Shown here: in pieces, positions 20,808-32,702 of the stretch
How positions within the stretch are numbered: position 1 is the stretch's first letter
Layout of the letters: each line of letters begins with the position of its first letter
NCBI RefSeq assembly: GCF_963583255.1
Contig: NC_084804.1
Coordinates: 23,566,061-23,630,060 of the forward strand
Origin: Pyrus communis
Taxonomy: Eukaryota > Streptophyta > Magnoliopsida > Rosales > Rosaceae
Length of the DNA: 64,000 bases
Direction of reading: 5' to 3'
Notes under the pieces: generated by a model
The model's input: only the letters and a program-made list of their open reading frames with translations
Databases searched by the model: none
Told to the model about the DNA's origin: nothing
Position numbers and translations under genes: made by a program

Positions 20808-23800
20808 TGATAGGAGCATATTCATGCGACTTAAATGGCTTGTTCTCGTGTATTTACGTTATGTTTCTCTCGTTATTTTAGTCCTTTATGCTTCTTTTGT
20901 GTGTTTTCAGGTTCTAAGGGCCTAGGGAGCAAGTAAGTGCATTTTGAGGCCATTTGGAGCATTTTTGGGCATGGATTGGATAGCTTATCCATGGAGCCAA
21001 GAGGATGGACGAATTTGAAGGCCTTGTATGCACTTGAAGACACAAAACAATGGCCCTAACCCAATCACATAACACATTATGCCATACAAACCAACCTATT
21101 TTAGGCCCATTCTATGTACTTAAACCCTAGCCCTTTAAACTAGTTCATTTATCACTTATCAAACCATTCACTTATCACTCACCACATATCATTCATTTAT
21201 CACTTAACATATCATTCATTTATTTCACTTCCATACTCCTCTTAATTCCACATGCATTCTCACACATGCACATCATTCACTCACATTTCCACCATTCATT
21301 CTTTATTCCTTTCCAAACATCTCACATGCATTTCTTCATTATTTCCTAACCCTACATGCATTATTTATTGCATCTTCACATGCATTCACACACACTTTAC
21401 ACATTCAAACCGTGAGCTCCCATTCCTATATGCCATTTTCAGATTTCCACCCACTAACCTAGTCATCAACACATGCACTTCCACCTTTCATCCACAATGA
21501 TTCATGATTCATTCACTTTGCATCCTTTAATTCAATCACATACTTTAACATTGTATAATACATCCACATGCATCTTTAACCAACAAACATTACAATCACA
21601 TGCATTCACACACCATCTTCCCTTTTACAAAACACATTGCCGTGCCTTCCCTTCACAATTTCAGCTTTCCTCCTTTTAATTCCACATGCATGCACTTCAT
21701 CATTACACCACCACTCATTCTTTAAATCCACATGCACATTCAATCATTCATTCAAGCCCCCTTGTGCCATGTTTCACCCTTTGTTCCCACCTATCACATG
21801 CATCATCATCAAACAAACTCTAATTGCCGTGGGTTCCCTTTGCTCCCCTTGTGCAATTCCAGTTTTCACATGTGTCCTAGCTGTTTTTCCATCATTCCTC
21901 CACACAAATGCTTAAACAAACAGCCATATGTTCCCTCCACTACCCCTATAAATACCCTAGCATTCATTCATTCACTCCCCACTCCATCTCATTTCATACA
22001 CAACACACCACAAACACACCACCAAACTTCCTTTGCCGTGGCTTCCCATCTCTCCCTTATAATCCAAACACCATTCCTCTTCCATTTCAATCATTCCCCA
22101 ATCCATTCAACACACCAACAACATCCCTTAGACCTTATGCTACAATAAAGAGGAAGAGAAGAGGGCCTAAACGTTCATACAATTCAAGTTTGAGTTGTTG
22201 GAATGTTTAGGTGTTTCTTTGATTTCAATGTTTAATTTTAATTCTCTTTGTTTTGTATGAGGAACTAAACCCCCCTTGGCTAGGGGGGATTCGAAATATA
22301 TGTTTATGCTTGCATTTTGATTTGATTAATTCTAATTGCGTTTCATAAGTTGTGGATTCAATTTGTTTAACTATTTGATTGATAACTTATTTATGTATGT
22401 TTATTAAGAGTGCACACTTAATTTTCATGCATGAATATGACGCTAGAATATAAGTGAGTTTCACCTAATCGTTATGAACTTATATTCACAAGTAGTGGAG
22501 GTTGCTAATAAACAATCGCGTTAAACGAATTCTTGGCATAAGTTTCATGCAATCATAGTAACGAATGCCTCGTCAACACTTATAATCTTCATAGAGCGTA
22601 ATGATTCTTGCTTGTATCTCTATTATGCAATCATGTAGGGGACTTGTGGGGAATGTTTTGGGCTGTCGTATGCAATCATCCAATTCAATAACGTTAGGAA
22701 GATTTGAAGGTTAATTAGTGCATCACGGTTAACTTGGGGAGTTGAGAATTAATGATTTATTGAAACGCAATTGGAAATCATTTTATTATGCAAGTATAAC
22801 ATATGTGGAGATGAACCCCGTAGCTAACTTTCCATCCATTTGTTCTTTCTTTTCTTGTTTCTGTTTTCATGTTTAATTTAACTTGTTGTTCAATTATGTT
22901 AAACATGTGAAACTAATTTCTTTTTAGTTAGAGGCGAATTTGAAGCCATGGACATATGTTGGTTATGATTTGATTTACTCTAGTTATGAACTCATGAACT
23001 TTAGATGTGGTTTACTTTTCTGTTTTGATTAAGAACTTGTTTATGTATGTGGGTTGAGGGTCGACACTTAATTTGCATGCCTAAACTTGATGCTAGGATA
23101 TAAGGGAATTTCACCTAATCGTTATGAACTTATATTCATGAGTAGTAAAAATCGCTAGTCACGATTGTGTTTAGTAAACCCTAGGCTGGATTAACATGCG
23201 TTTTCCATAGTTATGAATGCCTAGTCGATGTTTATGATTTCCGTTGAACTTAATGATCTTTGTTAAATGTCTCTATCATGCGTATTCCATGGTTAGGGAC
23301 TTTGATTAGGAATGCTTTGGATTGTCGTATGCAATCATCCAATCCAATGAATCTAGGGAAATCTGAAAGTTAATTTAAGCGGACCTAATTAACTTGGAGC
23401 ATTGTCATTCATCGTTTGTTGAAGTCATAACTGGGAGTCAAATTATATGCTTATGTTCATGTGTGGATAAGGAACCCTCTAACTAGTTTTTCATCATTCT
23501 ATTTTATCAATTTCGTTTTTATAATCTGTTTCCAAGTTTCTGCTTTAGTTTAAATTCATCCAAAACCAATCCCCCATTTATTTTAAAGTGTTAGATTAGT
23601 TAGAAATACATTTATTTTGTGTTTTTACGTTTTTGAGTCAGTTTCCAAGTGATTTGCAATCCCTCCTAATCCCCGGTCCAGAACGATCCCTACTTATACA
23701 TATACTACAATTTGACGAAAAGAGGGTTTAATTTGTGTGCGTATAAATCTCGCATCAAATTTTGGCGCCATTGCCGGGGAACCTAGTCAAGCTTAAACGG

Positions 23801-25071
23801 AGGTACCGTCCGGCTGCAAGGTCTAAGGTGAGCTTAAGGGCTTTAGGTGTATGTGGAATGGAGTAGGGAGTGGTTGGAGATGGAAGAATGAAGAGAAAAC
23901 ATGCAGAAAATGAAGTGGGACTCACGGCAATGGAATGGGTTTGTTGCTTGGTGTTTGTAACTGAAAATGTGTATGGAAGAAAATAGTGCTTAAACGTTCA
24001 TACAATTCAAGTTTGAGTTGTTGGAATGTTTAGGTGTTTCTTTGATTTCAAAGTTATGAGGAACTAAACCCCTTTAGCTAGGGGGTGATTCGAAACTATG
24101 TTTATATTTGCAATTTGAATTGATTACGTTTGGTTGGAATTTCATAAGTTGTGGATTCAATTCGTTTAACTGTTTGATTGATAACTTATTTATGTATGTT
24201 CATTGAGATTGCAAGCTTAATTTTCATGCATAAATATGACGCTAGAATATAAGTGAATTTCACCTAATCGCTATGAACTTATATTCACAAGTAGTGGAGG
24301 TTGCTTATAAACAATCGCGTTAAACGAATTCTTGGCATAAGTTTCATGCGTATTCCATAGTAACGAATGCCTCGTCGATGTTTATGATTTCCGTTGAACT
24401 TAATGATCTTTGTTGAATGTCTCTATCATGCGTATTCCATAGTTAGGGACTTTGATTAAGAATAATTTGGTTGTAATGCGTATTCCATTCAATCCAACGA
24501 ATTTAGGGAAATCTGAAAGTTAATCTAAGCGGATCTAATTAACTTGGAGCATTGAGTTTCACAACTTATCGAAAGACCAACTGAGAATCAATTTTGTTTT
24601 GCAAGTGTAACATGTGTGGAGAAGAACCCCTTGGCTATTCCATCATCCATATTTTTATCACATTCATATTTACATTTTGCCTTTAATTATATTCTGTCTT
24701 TTTAATTTAATATCGTCCAACCACAATTCCCCCCCCCCCCTATTTTGTTAAGTCTTAATCATTCGTATTTGTTTTATTTTTGTATCTTTAAGCTTTTGGA
24801 GTCATAAACAATTGCAAATTCGTCTAAATCAAGTTCTAGCTTCTATTTGAGTCAATTTGATTGTTTTAGACAATTTGAGTTTTTCAAAGCCTTTCTGAGT
24901 CATAGTAGTCTTGTTAAGAGTATTTTAATTTAGTTTTTATGTTTTTAAGTCTATTTAGAAGGTTTTAGCAAGCCCTCCTAATCCCCAGTCTAGAACGATC
25001 CCTCACTTATCCATTCTACTACAATTGTCAAACGAGGGTTTAATTTGAGTGTTAAGTAAAATCTCACATCA
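20808..25071 (+). mobile_element. Internally deleted LTR retrotransposon X in element C gag
   Basis: It starts TGATAGGAGC and ends CTCACATCA, with perfect AAGGC duplications at 20803-20807 and 25072-25076. The structure is: an LTR at 20808-23757, a tRNA-Asp primer site (23763-23780), a 3' tail of Athila pol and spacer (23781-23830), about 160 bp of antisense-looking LTR debris, then a 5'-truncated second LTR (about 23990-25071). No coding region is left. The first LTR itself carries two successive copies of the LTR core (about 22290-22850 and 22880-23480), the second closer to another subfamily, so it is recombinant. Confidence 0.8.
23763..23780 (+). other. Primer binding site, tRNA-Asp type, joined to a pol tail
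   Basis: TGGCGCCATTGCCGGGGA differs by one base from the complement of the plant tRNA-Asp 3' end and lies five bases after an LTR end. At 23781 the sequence becomes ACCTAGTCAAGCTTAAACGG, the end of element B-type pol (B, minus strand, about 2030-2055). The two sources share GGAA/GGGGA at the join. Confidence 0.8.
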
Positions 25072-25076
25072 AAGGC

Positions 25077-25613
25077 AAAGATCATTGAATATGACGATTC
25101 GATAGCAAGTGCAACCTTCCAAAAAGGACTCCCAGCAGACCACCCACTGTTTAAAGAAATGATCATGAAAGAAGATCTAACTCTAGCAGACTTTTTTGCT
25201 CTGGCAGAGAAGCATGCACTTTGGGATGAGGCTCGACGAGTAGATAAGGCACCCGAACAGCCTCGAAAAGAGTCGGTAGTGGCTCAAAAGAAGGAAGATG
25301 GGAAGCAGTCCAACAAAAGCAGGCATGAAGCCAAACATAGGGATCGATCCATGACCAGAGAAGGCTTGACGATCAAGAACTACTATAAGTTCTCAATTCT
25401 GATCCACCAAATCCTTTGTGACATCAAGAACGATCCGTTCAAACTATCGAAACAATCAGGGTACTTCCAAGTTGGATCACACCAAATACTAATCATTCCA
25501 CCAAGGTTCTGGTCACACAATCGACGACTGATACACTTGGAAGAACTACCTAGAGAAGCTCATGAAAGAAGGCAAGGTCGACAGATACTTAAACAAGCCA
25601 ATTGTATAGCCTA
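25077..25613 (+). pseudogene. gag: Element C gag, second piece
   Basis: It resumes gag after the AAGGC insertion with KGLPADHPLFKEMIMKEDLT and FALAEKHALWDEARR, then a basic linker and the YYKFSILIHQILCDIKND region typical of Tat gag. It ends at TAG near 25611. The zinc-knuckle part is scrambled by frameshift. The frame continues in pieces toward the protease. Confidence 0.75.
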
Positions 25614-26340
25614 GAAGGAATGCAGACAACGACAAAGAACCACCAACGAAGACGATTCGAATCAATGGCATCTTCACCGAATCCGTGCACTTGGGGGATA
25701 CCAACAACTCCAAAAAGAGGAAGATCTAGCAAGCTTTACTAATCTCACAAGTCCAAGTAGTCGACACCCAACTCAGATCCATTATTGGCTTCACCGAGTA
25801 GGATGCAGAAGGTATCGATTTTCCACATGATGATGCACTAGTAGTATCTGTCCAACTAGCCTATGCCATGGTTGACAGAATAATGGTTGACAATGGAAGT
25901 GCAGTCAACCTACTTCAACTCTCAGTCATTCAAAAGATGGGCCAGGAAAGCACAATCATACGCCGAGTGGAGGTGCTTACTGGATTCAATAGGCACACCT
26001 CGACTACCATCAATCACATCACACTTGACATGAAAACAGCATTAGTTGTCTCAAAGCAGAAGTTCACAATAGTAAGCAACCCATCTCCCTATAATGGGAT
26101 TCTTGGGAGACCTTAGTTGATCAAGCTCGATGTCGTCACTTCCGTCAAGTATCAAAAGATCTGATTTTGCATCCCAGGAGGAGGAGTCGAAGATATTAGA
26201 TCTGACTAGGCCGCATCTCGACGATGCATTGTACAAGTGTTGAATGAATCAAAGAAGAAGACCTTTATCGTTATAAAGGCTATCGAGGTCCAAGAGGATG
26301 AAGAAGCTACCAAATAGTAATTACAGCAAGTGGGTCAAGA
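25614..26340 (+). pseudogene. Element C protease region
   Basis: Contains an aspartic-protease-like segment with VDNGSAVNLL (25884-25915; the usual D-T/S-G is D-N-G here) followed by MGQES...LTGFN and NPSPYNGILGRP. A TAG at 26114-26116 follows GRP where Trp is usual in this family. Further frame breaks follow. It would cut the gag-pol precursor. Confidence 0.75.
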
Positions 26341-29300
26341 AGATGACGCCCAAGCATGTGAGATAGGATGGAAACCTAAAGAGGATGTCGAAGACATCAT
26401 TCTTGACCCCCAGCAGCCCAAAAAGATGGCTAGAATCAGTTCGCGTCTAAGCCCAGCTGAGAAGGAAGAACTCATGACTTTCCTTAGGGAAAACTGAGAT
26501 ATCTTTGCATGGTCACCTTCTGACATGCCCGACATCGATCCCGAGATAGCTTGCCACTAGCTGCATGTCGACCCCGCTGCCAAGCCAGTGATCCAAAAGA
26601 GAAGACATTTTGCATTCGAGAGAGTAGCAATCATCGAGGCAGAAATTGACAAGCTACTGGAGGCCAGATTCATAGAAAGGGTAGCACACTCAGCATGGCT
26701 TGTTAACGTTGTGCTAGTCGTGAAGAAAAAGAAGGGTAAATGGAGGGTTTGCCCAGACTACACCAACCTCAACAAAGCATGCCTAAAAGATCCTTATCCA
26801 GTTCCCCGAATTGATCTACTAGTAGATTCAACTTTAGGGAACCAACTACTTAGCTTCTTGGACGCATATTCTGGTTACAACCAAATAGCCATGTACGAGC
26901 TCGACAAGGAGAAACCGCATTTGTGATCGAGCGAGGCACCTACTACTATAAAGTCATGCCCTTTAGCCTAAAAAACACGGGAGCCACGTACCAAAGGTTA
27001 GTAAACATGATGTTCAAGAAGCAAATTGGGGTAACCATGGAAGTCTACATCGATGACATCATGGTGAAGGGCAAGCAGCGGTCATACCACATCGACAACC
27101 TGGCGGAAACTTGCAACATCATCAGAAAGTACAAGATGAAGCTCAACCCCACCAAATGCACATTCAGAGTATCTTCAGGCACATTTTTAGGGTACCTAGT
27201 AACCCAACAAAGAATTAAAGCACATCCCAAGCAAATTCGAGCGATCCTAGAGATAAAATCTCCCAATACCTTGAAGGACATCCAAAGCTTAACCGGACGA
27301 GCAGCTGCCTTCAACTGTTTTCTTTCATAGTCCATCGATCGCTGCAAGCCCTTTTTCAAGGCCATCAAAAGGGTACACCGAGACAGATGGGATGAAGAGT
27401 GCGAAAGAGCTTTCCAAAACCAGAAGAAGTATCTTACATCACCTCCCTTACTATCTAAGTTGGAAGTAGTGGAATACTTATACATCTACCTGGCAGTCTT
27501 CGAAGTAGTAGTGAGCTTTGCCTTCATACGAGAAGAGTTGGGGCCCTAACTACCGGTATTCTACACTTCTAAAGCTCTTCTCGATGAGGAAACAAGATAT
27601 TCGAAGATCGAAAAATTAATTTTGGCACTAGTTATTGCGGCTCGGAAGCTTATACAGTCATCGTCATGACTCAGTATCTTCTACAATCAATCCTATATGG
27701 TCCGGACGCTTCTCAATGAGTAATGAAGTAGGCATTGGAACTTGGCCAATAAGGTTTAGTTTCCAACCCTGCACAATGATAAAATCCTAAGCCTTAGCAG
27801 ACTTTATAGAAGAATTCACACCTAGCCTAGGTGACACAACAGAGTGGCCCAACGACGCCCCGAAAGTAGCCGAGCATACCTTGGCCATGCTTGCTTCATC
27901 CGATGGAGACTTTTGGCATTTGCATGTTGACGACGCATCTAATTACAAATGTTTGGGAATAGGCGTGGTCATCGTCATCCCAGATGGTTCAATATTCGAG
28001 CAAGCGATCACTCTAGGCTTCAAAGCCTCCAACAACAAAGCAAAGTACAAGGTCCTACTAGCAGGTCTCTGAATGGCAAAAGACTTGGCGATGAAGAAGC
28101 TCGCAATTCATTCCGATTCCTAGCTAATCATCAGCTAAACTACTGGGAGTAAACGACAAAACATCTGAGGATGACGCAATACCTAGAAAAGGTAAACGAA
28201 CAGCTTAAGGCATTTCAGATTTACACTTCCTAACTGGTAAAGTTCTATTATAGACTACCTAGTTAATGGCACATTCCCCACGGAAAGGTTAGAGTCTAGA
28301 AAGCTCCAAATAAAGGCAGCACGCTACTACATGTGGAATGAAATTCTCATCTGAAGATCCTACACCGGACCACATCTCCGTTACTTAGCGCCTCTCGATG
28401 ACGTGAAGGTTCTAAGCTCAATCCATGAAGTCGTTTGTGGAAACCATTCTGGAGGTCGATCCTTAGAACAGAAGGCTAACGCAGGTTACTACTGGCCTAC
28501 CATGCACCAAAATGCTAAAGAGTTAGTACAAAAGTATGACCACTGCCAACCCTACAAGCTGATACCAGCACTGCATGCCAGCAAGCTACACCTGCAGACG
28601 AGTCTTTGGTCATTCATGCAATGGGCAATCGACCTGGTAGAACCTGTGACTCCTGCTACTGGGGGCAGAGGCATGATGATCATGGTAACCGACTACTTCA
28701 CTAAATGGGTAGAAACAGAGCCCATGACAACCACGACTCAGACAGACATATAACGCTTCATATAGAAGAACATCTTTTGCCGATTTGGCATCCCTCAATC
28801 CATCATCATAGACAACAGCCCGTAATTTATAGGCAAAGATTTGGCAAAGTTCTTCCAAAAGTATGGCATCAAGCAGCACATGTCCACGCCGAGATATCTT
28901 CAAGGCAGTGGGCAGGCCGAAGCATCCAACAAGATGATCTTCGATTGCCTTAAGAAATCCCTCACTGACAAGAAGCGAAAATGGCTAGATGATTTCCCCG
29001 GATGTCTATTAGCATATCGCACCACCAAAAGACGAGCAACCGGTGAGATTCATTTCTCTTTGGCATTTGGTTCGGAAGCAATGATTCCTCCCAACATTAT
29101 TGTGTTAAGCATCAGTACTCTACAACCAAACATTGAGCAAAACAGTAAGGAGATGGCCACAAGTTTAGATCTGGCAGAGGAGAAGCGTGAGTAAACCATC
29201 ACTCGCATCACAGACTTCCAGCAACAGCTCTTCTCCAATTACAATAAAAGGGCCAAAATCTGGCAATTCTAACCAAGAGATCTAGTCTTAAGGAAAGCCT

Positions 29301-29455
29301 TCATCATTACCCATAGAGAAGGCTTTAAAAAGATGGATCTCATCTGGGAAGGTCTATACAATATCAGCAGAGATCGAGAAGCAATGGAACGCCTACAACC
29401 TAAGGAAGTACCATGTGTGACCTCCCACTATATCAAGACTCGAAGACCCAAGTAG
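26341..29455 (+). pseudogene. pol: Element C pol: reverse transcriptase, RNase H, integrase (Tat lineage)
   Basis: The reverse transcriptase shows VVKKKKGKWRVCPDYTNLNK, FLDAYSGYNQI (26860-26890) and catalytic YIDDI at 27046-27060. An RNase H segment follows at 27881-28140 (WHLHVDDASNYKCLGIGVV), matching the second, archaeal-type RNase H characteristic of the Tat lineage (family knowledge). Integrase begins near 28403 with H...H...C-x2-C spacing, then WAIDLVEPV and TDYFTKWVE; the region with the second Asp and the Glu is frameshifted (28750-28960). Pol ends at the TAG at 29453-29455 (TRRPK). The RNase H to integrase interval looks shortened. Several frameshifts and stops make it inactive. Confidence 0.85.
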
Positions 29456-30597
29456 CTCAACAGGCACCACCTCGTAAGCCGAGGACTATCTAGTTGTTAT
29501 GAAGTCTTTACAGTTAAGTTATTCGTACGTTTCACTTGTTTTTCAATGAGGAATTCAGAAGTAATTTACAACTTGGCTCGACTACATGTCTACAACAACT
29601 TATCTCTCATGCACTTCAAAAGGAGATCGCACCCTTCCTAGGGACTCACTGCAGGAATTTCACCTCCTGAGGGATGAACCATACTTTCCAATGGGAGAGG
29701 GTACACTAATTCCCTGACACCCACATGGGTTTATTATCCAAAGTGGGAGGACAAACTCTACACTCTGAATATCCAGACGTAGATGAGCTGGGTTGCCCTA
29801 GTATAACTAGATGCACGATGGCTTGTGCTGGGATTCCTAGAAGTAGCCACAATGGTCTTTTTCAAGGCTTAGCTAATTGAAGGATTTTGGGTCTCTTGGC
29901 CTAATCTGCGGAGAACCAGGCCCTAGAGACAGAGGGGGCACATTACGCAGTACGCCCTATGGATGGCTACCCCAGAAACCTAAAACTGCTACCGAATGCA
30001 TTAAGGTAGCCTATAGTTTTCGGAAGACGGTGTACGGGTTGCCCTTCGAGCAGTAAAGCCATGCTAGACTTATACAACTGCATATTCTTGTGAAAGGTTA
30101 AACAAGCTAGCGTGCATATACGAAGCCTTATCCACTGCCGACATGCTACGTAGTCGATAAGCTTCACCATTGCCGAGCGCGGAACAACCTGCACCAAGTC
30201 CTAAAGTGTTGTGATACTTGCTACGCAACCTACAAAATTGGAGAAAGCCAATGTTAACAGCCTAGTGGTTACGCGGACATGTCTGTTTCTGTAAGTAAGG
30301 CATCCGGCTGCCAACCCTATGGCTAGTAACTTTGCAAAAGTTCTACACCAACTCTTACGGCTGTGTATTTCACGTAGGCCTGTTTGCTAATAGAAAAGCA
30401 GCACGCCTACCATTGGTCAATAAAGTCTAAAGGTTAGGGCATCAACAAAAGAAACGAAGATGGAGAAACGCGAAGAAAACAAGTTTATTAAATTTTCCAG
30501 CAAAATTGATAAACAACTAGCAAAGATCGAATGAGTTTAAGCAAAACAAAAGCAACAAGGAAAACAAAGAAAATCCTAAAGGCTGCTTAGAAGACTA
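29456..30597 (+). other. Element C spacer between pol and antisense ORF
   Basis: No coding frame of note and no repeat I recognise. It separates the 3' end of pol from the 3' end of the convergent antisense ORF. Confidence 0.5.
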
Positions 30598-32702
30598 CTC
30601 TTCAGCAGCTTGGATATCCCACAACTACTCGGTCGCCACACCTTCAGCAGCAGTGACGCCATTAGTAGCAGCACCATCCGACGCTTCGCCCCCAGCTGCC
30701 CCAGCGTGGGCACCAACCTCTCCGACTACTTTGCCAATGGAAGACTCAAAAGTAAAGGCGAGAAGGTCTTCCAGAGAAATAAAGAAAGTTTCGAAGGCTT
30801 TACTAGAAAACTCAAAGTTGGATGACCGCCCAAAGAGATAATCTACAAAACCCAGCTTGTAGAAGTCGACTTAATTCTGAGTAAGCGAAGCCTCGAACCC
30901 AGCCTTCTCATCCTTCAACTGCTCATTATTCTCGAGCATACAAGCACGAACCCACTACAGCTCATCCATTTCTTTCTTCAGATTGTCATTGATCTTCAAG
31001 GCACCTTAGAGTTCCAACACTTGAGGCTCAAGTCTATCAATAACTTTCTTGAAGTGGATCACTTGGTTGTAAGCACCGATTAGTTCTTCATCCTTTGCAT
31101 AAGCAGCGGAGTGGAATTCAGAGATGGTACACTCAAGATCTTGAATCTAAGGTATATAACACTCAATCTCCTTCTCTGCACTTTCATACTTTACTTGGAT
31201 CGCGTCAAGCCTAGTCATCAAATCCATGATCTCTTGACGAGCGGTCTCAAGTTGCAGAGAAGTGGGGGCATAGATATTAGACCCCTTCAAAGCCGCAAGC
31301 TCAGATTCCAATTTCTTGACTTTCTGGGATGAGGAGTAAGCTTCAGCTGCCACAGTTCTTGCCACTTCCTTGGTAGCCTTAGTATCCTCTTGATCAAGAA
31401 GCATAGACTCGGCTACCAAAATCACCGTTTTCTGCATCATGGCCAGCAGAGCAATCATCCTATACCCAGTCGTATGCTTCACGAAGGAACTTGGGTCAAC
31501 AACCCCTTTGACGTCATTAACAAACTTGGCATATACATCCATGTCCTCACGCATATTTGGTTTCAAAAGCGTACAAATCTCAGCAACTTCCCCAGAAACA
31601 GACTTGGTGACTGGCTGCACAAGCAATCTCCTTCTTCTCAGCAAACGAGTTGGTCTCGATAGCAGTGGGAACGAGTTTTGGTGCCACTTTAGCAGGCAGG
31701 GGCACCTTGTCACTCTTCATAGTAGCAAGCCTCTACAAAGGTGAACCAAACTTAGCCCCAGACGGACGTTTTGGCATAAACTTCGGCATTGGAGGCATAG
31801 AGGAACTTCTATGCTGGGCAATCCTATCAGCAATCGAACTAGTAGCCTTTGGAACGGTAGACACCACCGGTATAGATCTAGCAGCCTCCTCTTTCTCACT
31901 ATGTGAAGAAGTCAAGTCAATCATAAGCTTAGGAGCATCCAATGAACCCTCGCGAGTAGCGGAATAAGTCTTCGACTTCTTCTTAGCAGGCATCTCTTGA
32001 ACAGTCGGTGAACCCCCATGAGTAACGGAAGAAGTCTTCGGTTTCTTTTCAATAGGCATCTCCTAAGCAGGTGAAGAATGCCTCTTTTTCCCACCTTCAT
32101 TTGTAGCAGGTTTCACCACAGTGATAAGATGAGGTAACGCCCCAGGCTTGATTTGTTTTATCTCCTCTATCGGGGGCAGCCCACCTTTTTCCCTACGAAG
32201 AGGACTAAGCAGCCAATGCCACTCACGGTACTCGGAGGGGATACCTAGAACAACATGCCCGTTCTTCATGTCCGGAGAAGTCTTAGGAGTTGAGCCAAAT
32301 TCCAAATATACAAAAGCAATACGAGATAGTCAGAAAATTAAAGAGCAACTTAGCATAAATACAAAGCAGCCGAGAGATTAAGCAGCTTACTTACCGGATA
32401 TAAAGACCGTTGGAACACGCAGCTTGGACGAAGAACCAGACTCCCATTCTCCACTTATCTCCAAAGTCGATTTGGCCCAGTCATGATCTTTTTTGCACGA
32501 ATTATCAAAAAGTTTATGGCGAGATTGCAGCTGCCCAACTCCCTCGACGTGGCCTATGTAAAAAAAGTATCAAAATTCGTTGACGGTTAAATCTAAGTCA
32601 AAGAATTGGTTAAGATTGTGGAATCCCACCATCACATAGACCGCATTCGAAGAACATTAAGCGGGGGCACATCTCATGGAGCAAAGCACTTCTTGGAAAA
32701 AC
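30598..32702 (-). pseudogene. Element C antisense ORF, main part (coiled-coil protein), decayed
   Basis: On the minus strand this continues the ORF that starts at 46554. Order: FFQEVLCSMRCAPA and a following DLDLTVNEF...GVGQLQSRHKLFDN...DWAKSTLEISGEWES (32690-32400); a GT splice-donor-like site CCG/GTAAGT at 32394 and an AT-rich intron-like gap to about 32300; YREWHWLLSPLRREKGGLPP (32305-32063); a Lys/Ser-rich linker with SSHSEKEEAA (32059-31733); then a long helical, coiled-coil part (MREDMDVYAKFVND; SSQKVKKLESELAALKG) and a tail YKLGFVDYLFGRSSNFEF ending at a stop near 30625 or 30600. Stops include a TAG near 32060 between SSPA and EMPIEK, most simply CAG-to-TAG. Antisense extra ORFs convergent to pol are reported for Tat elements; the function is unknown. 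Confidence 0.75.
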
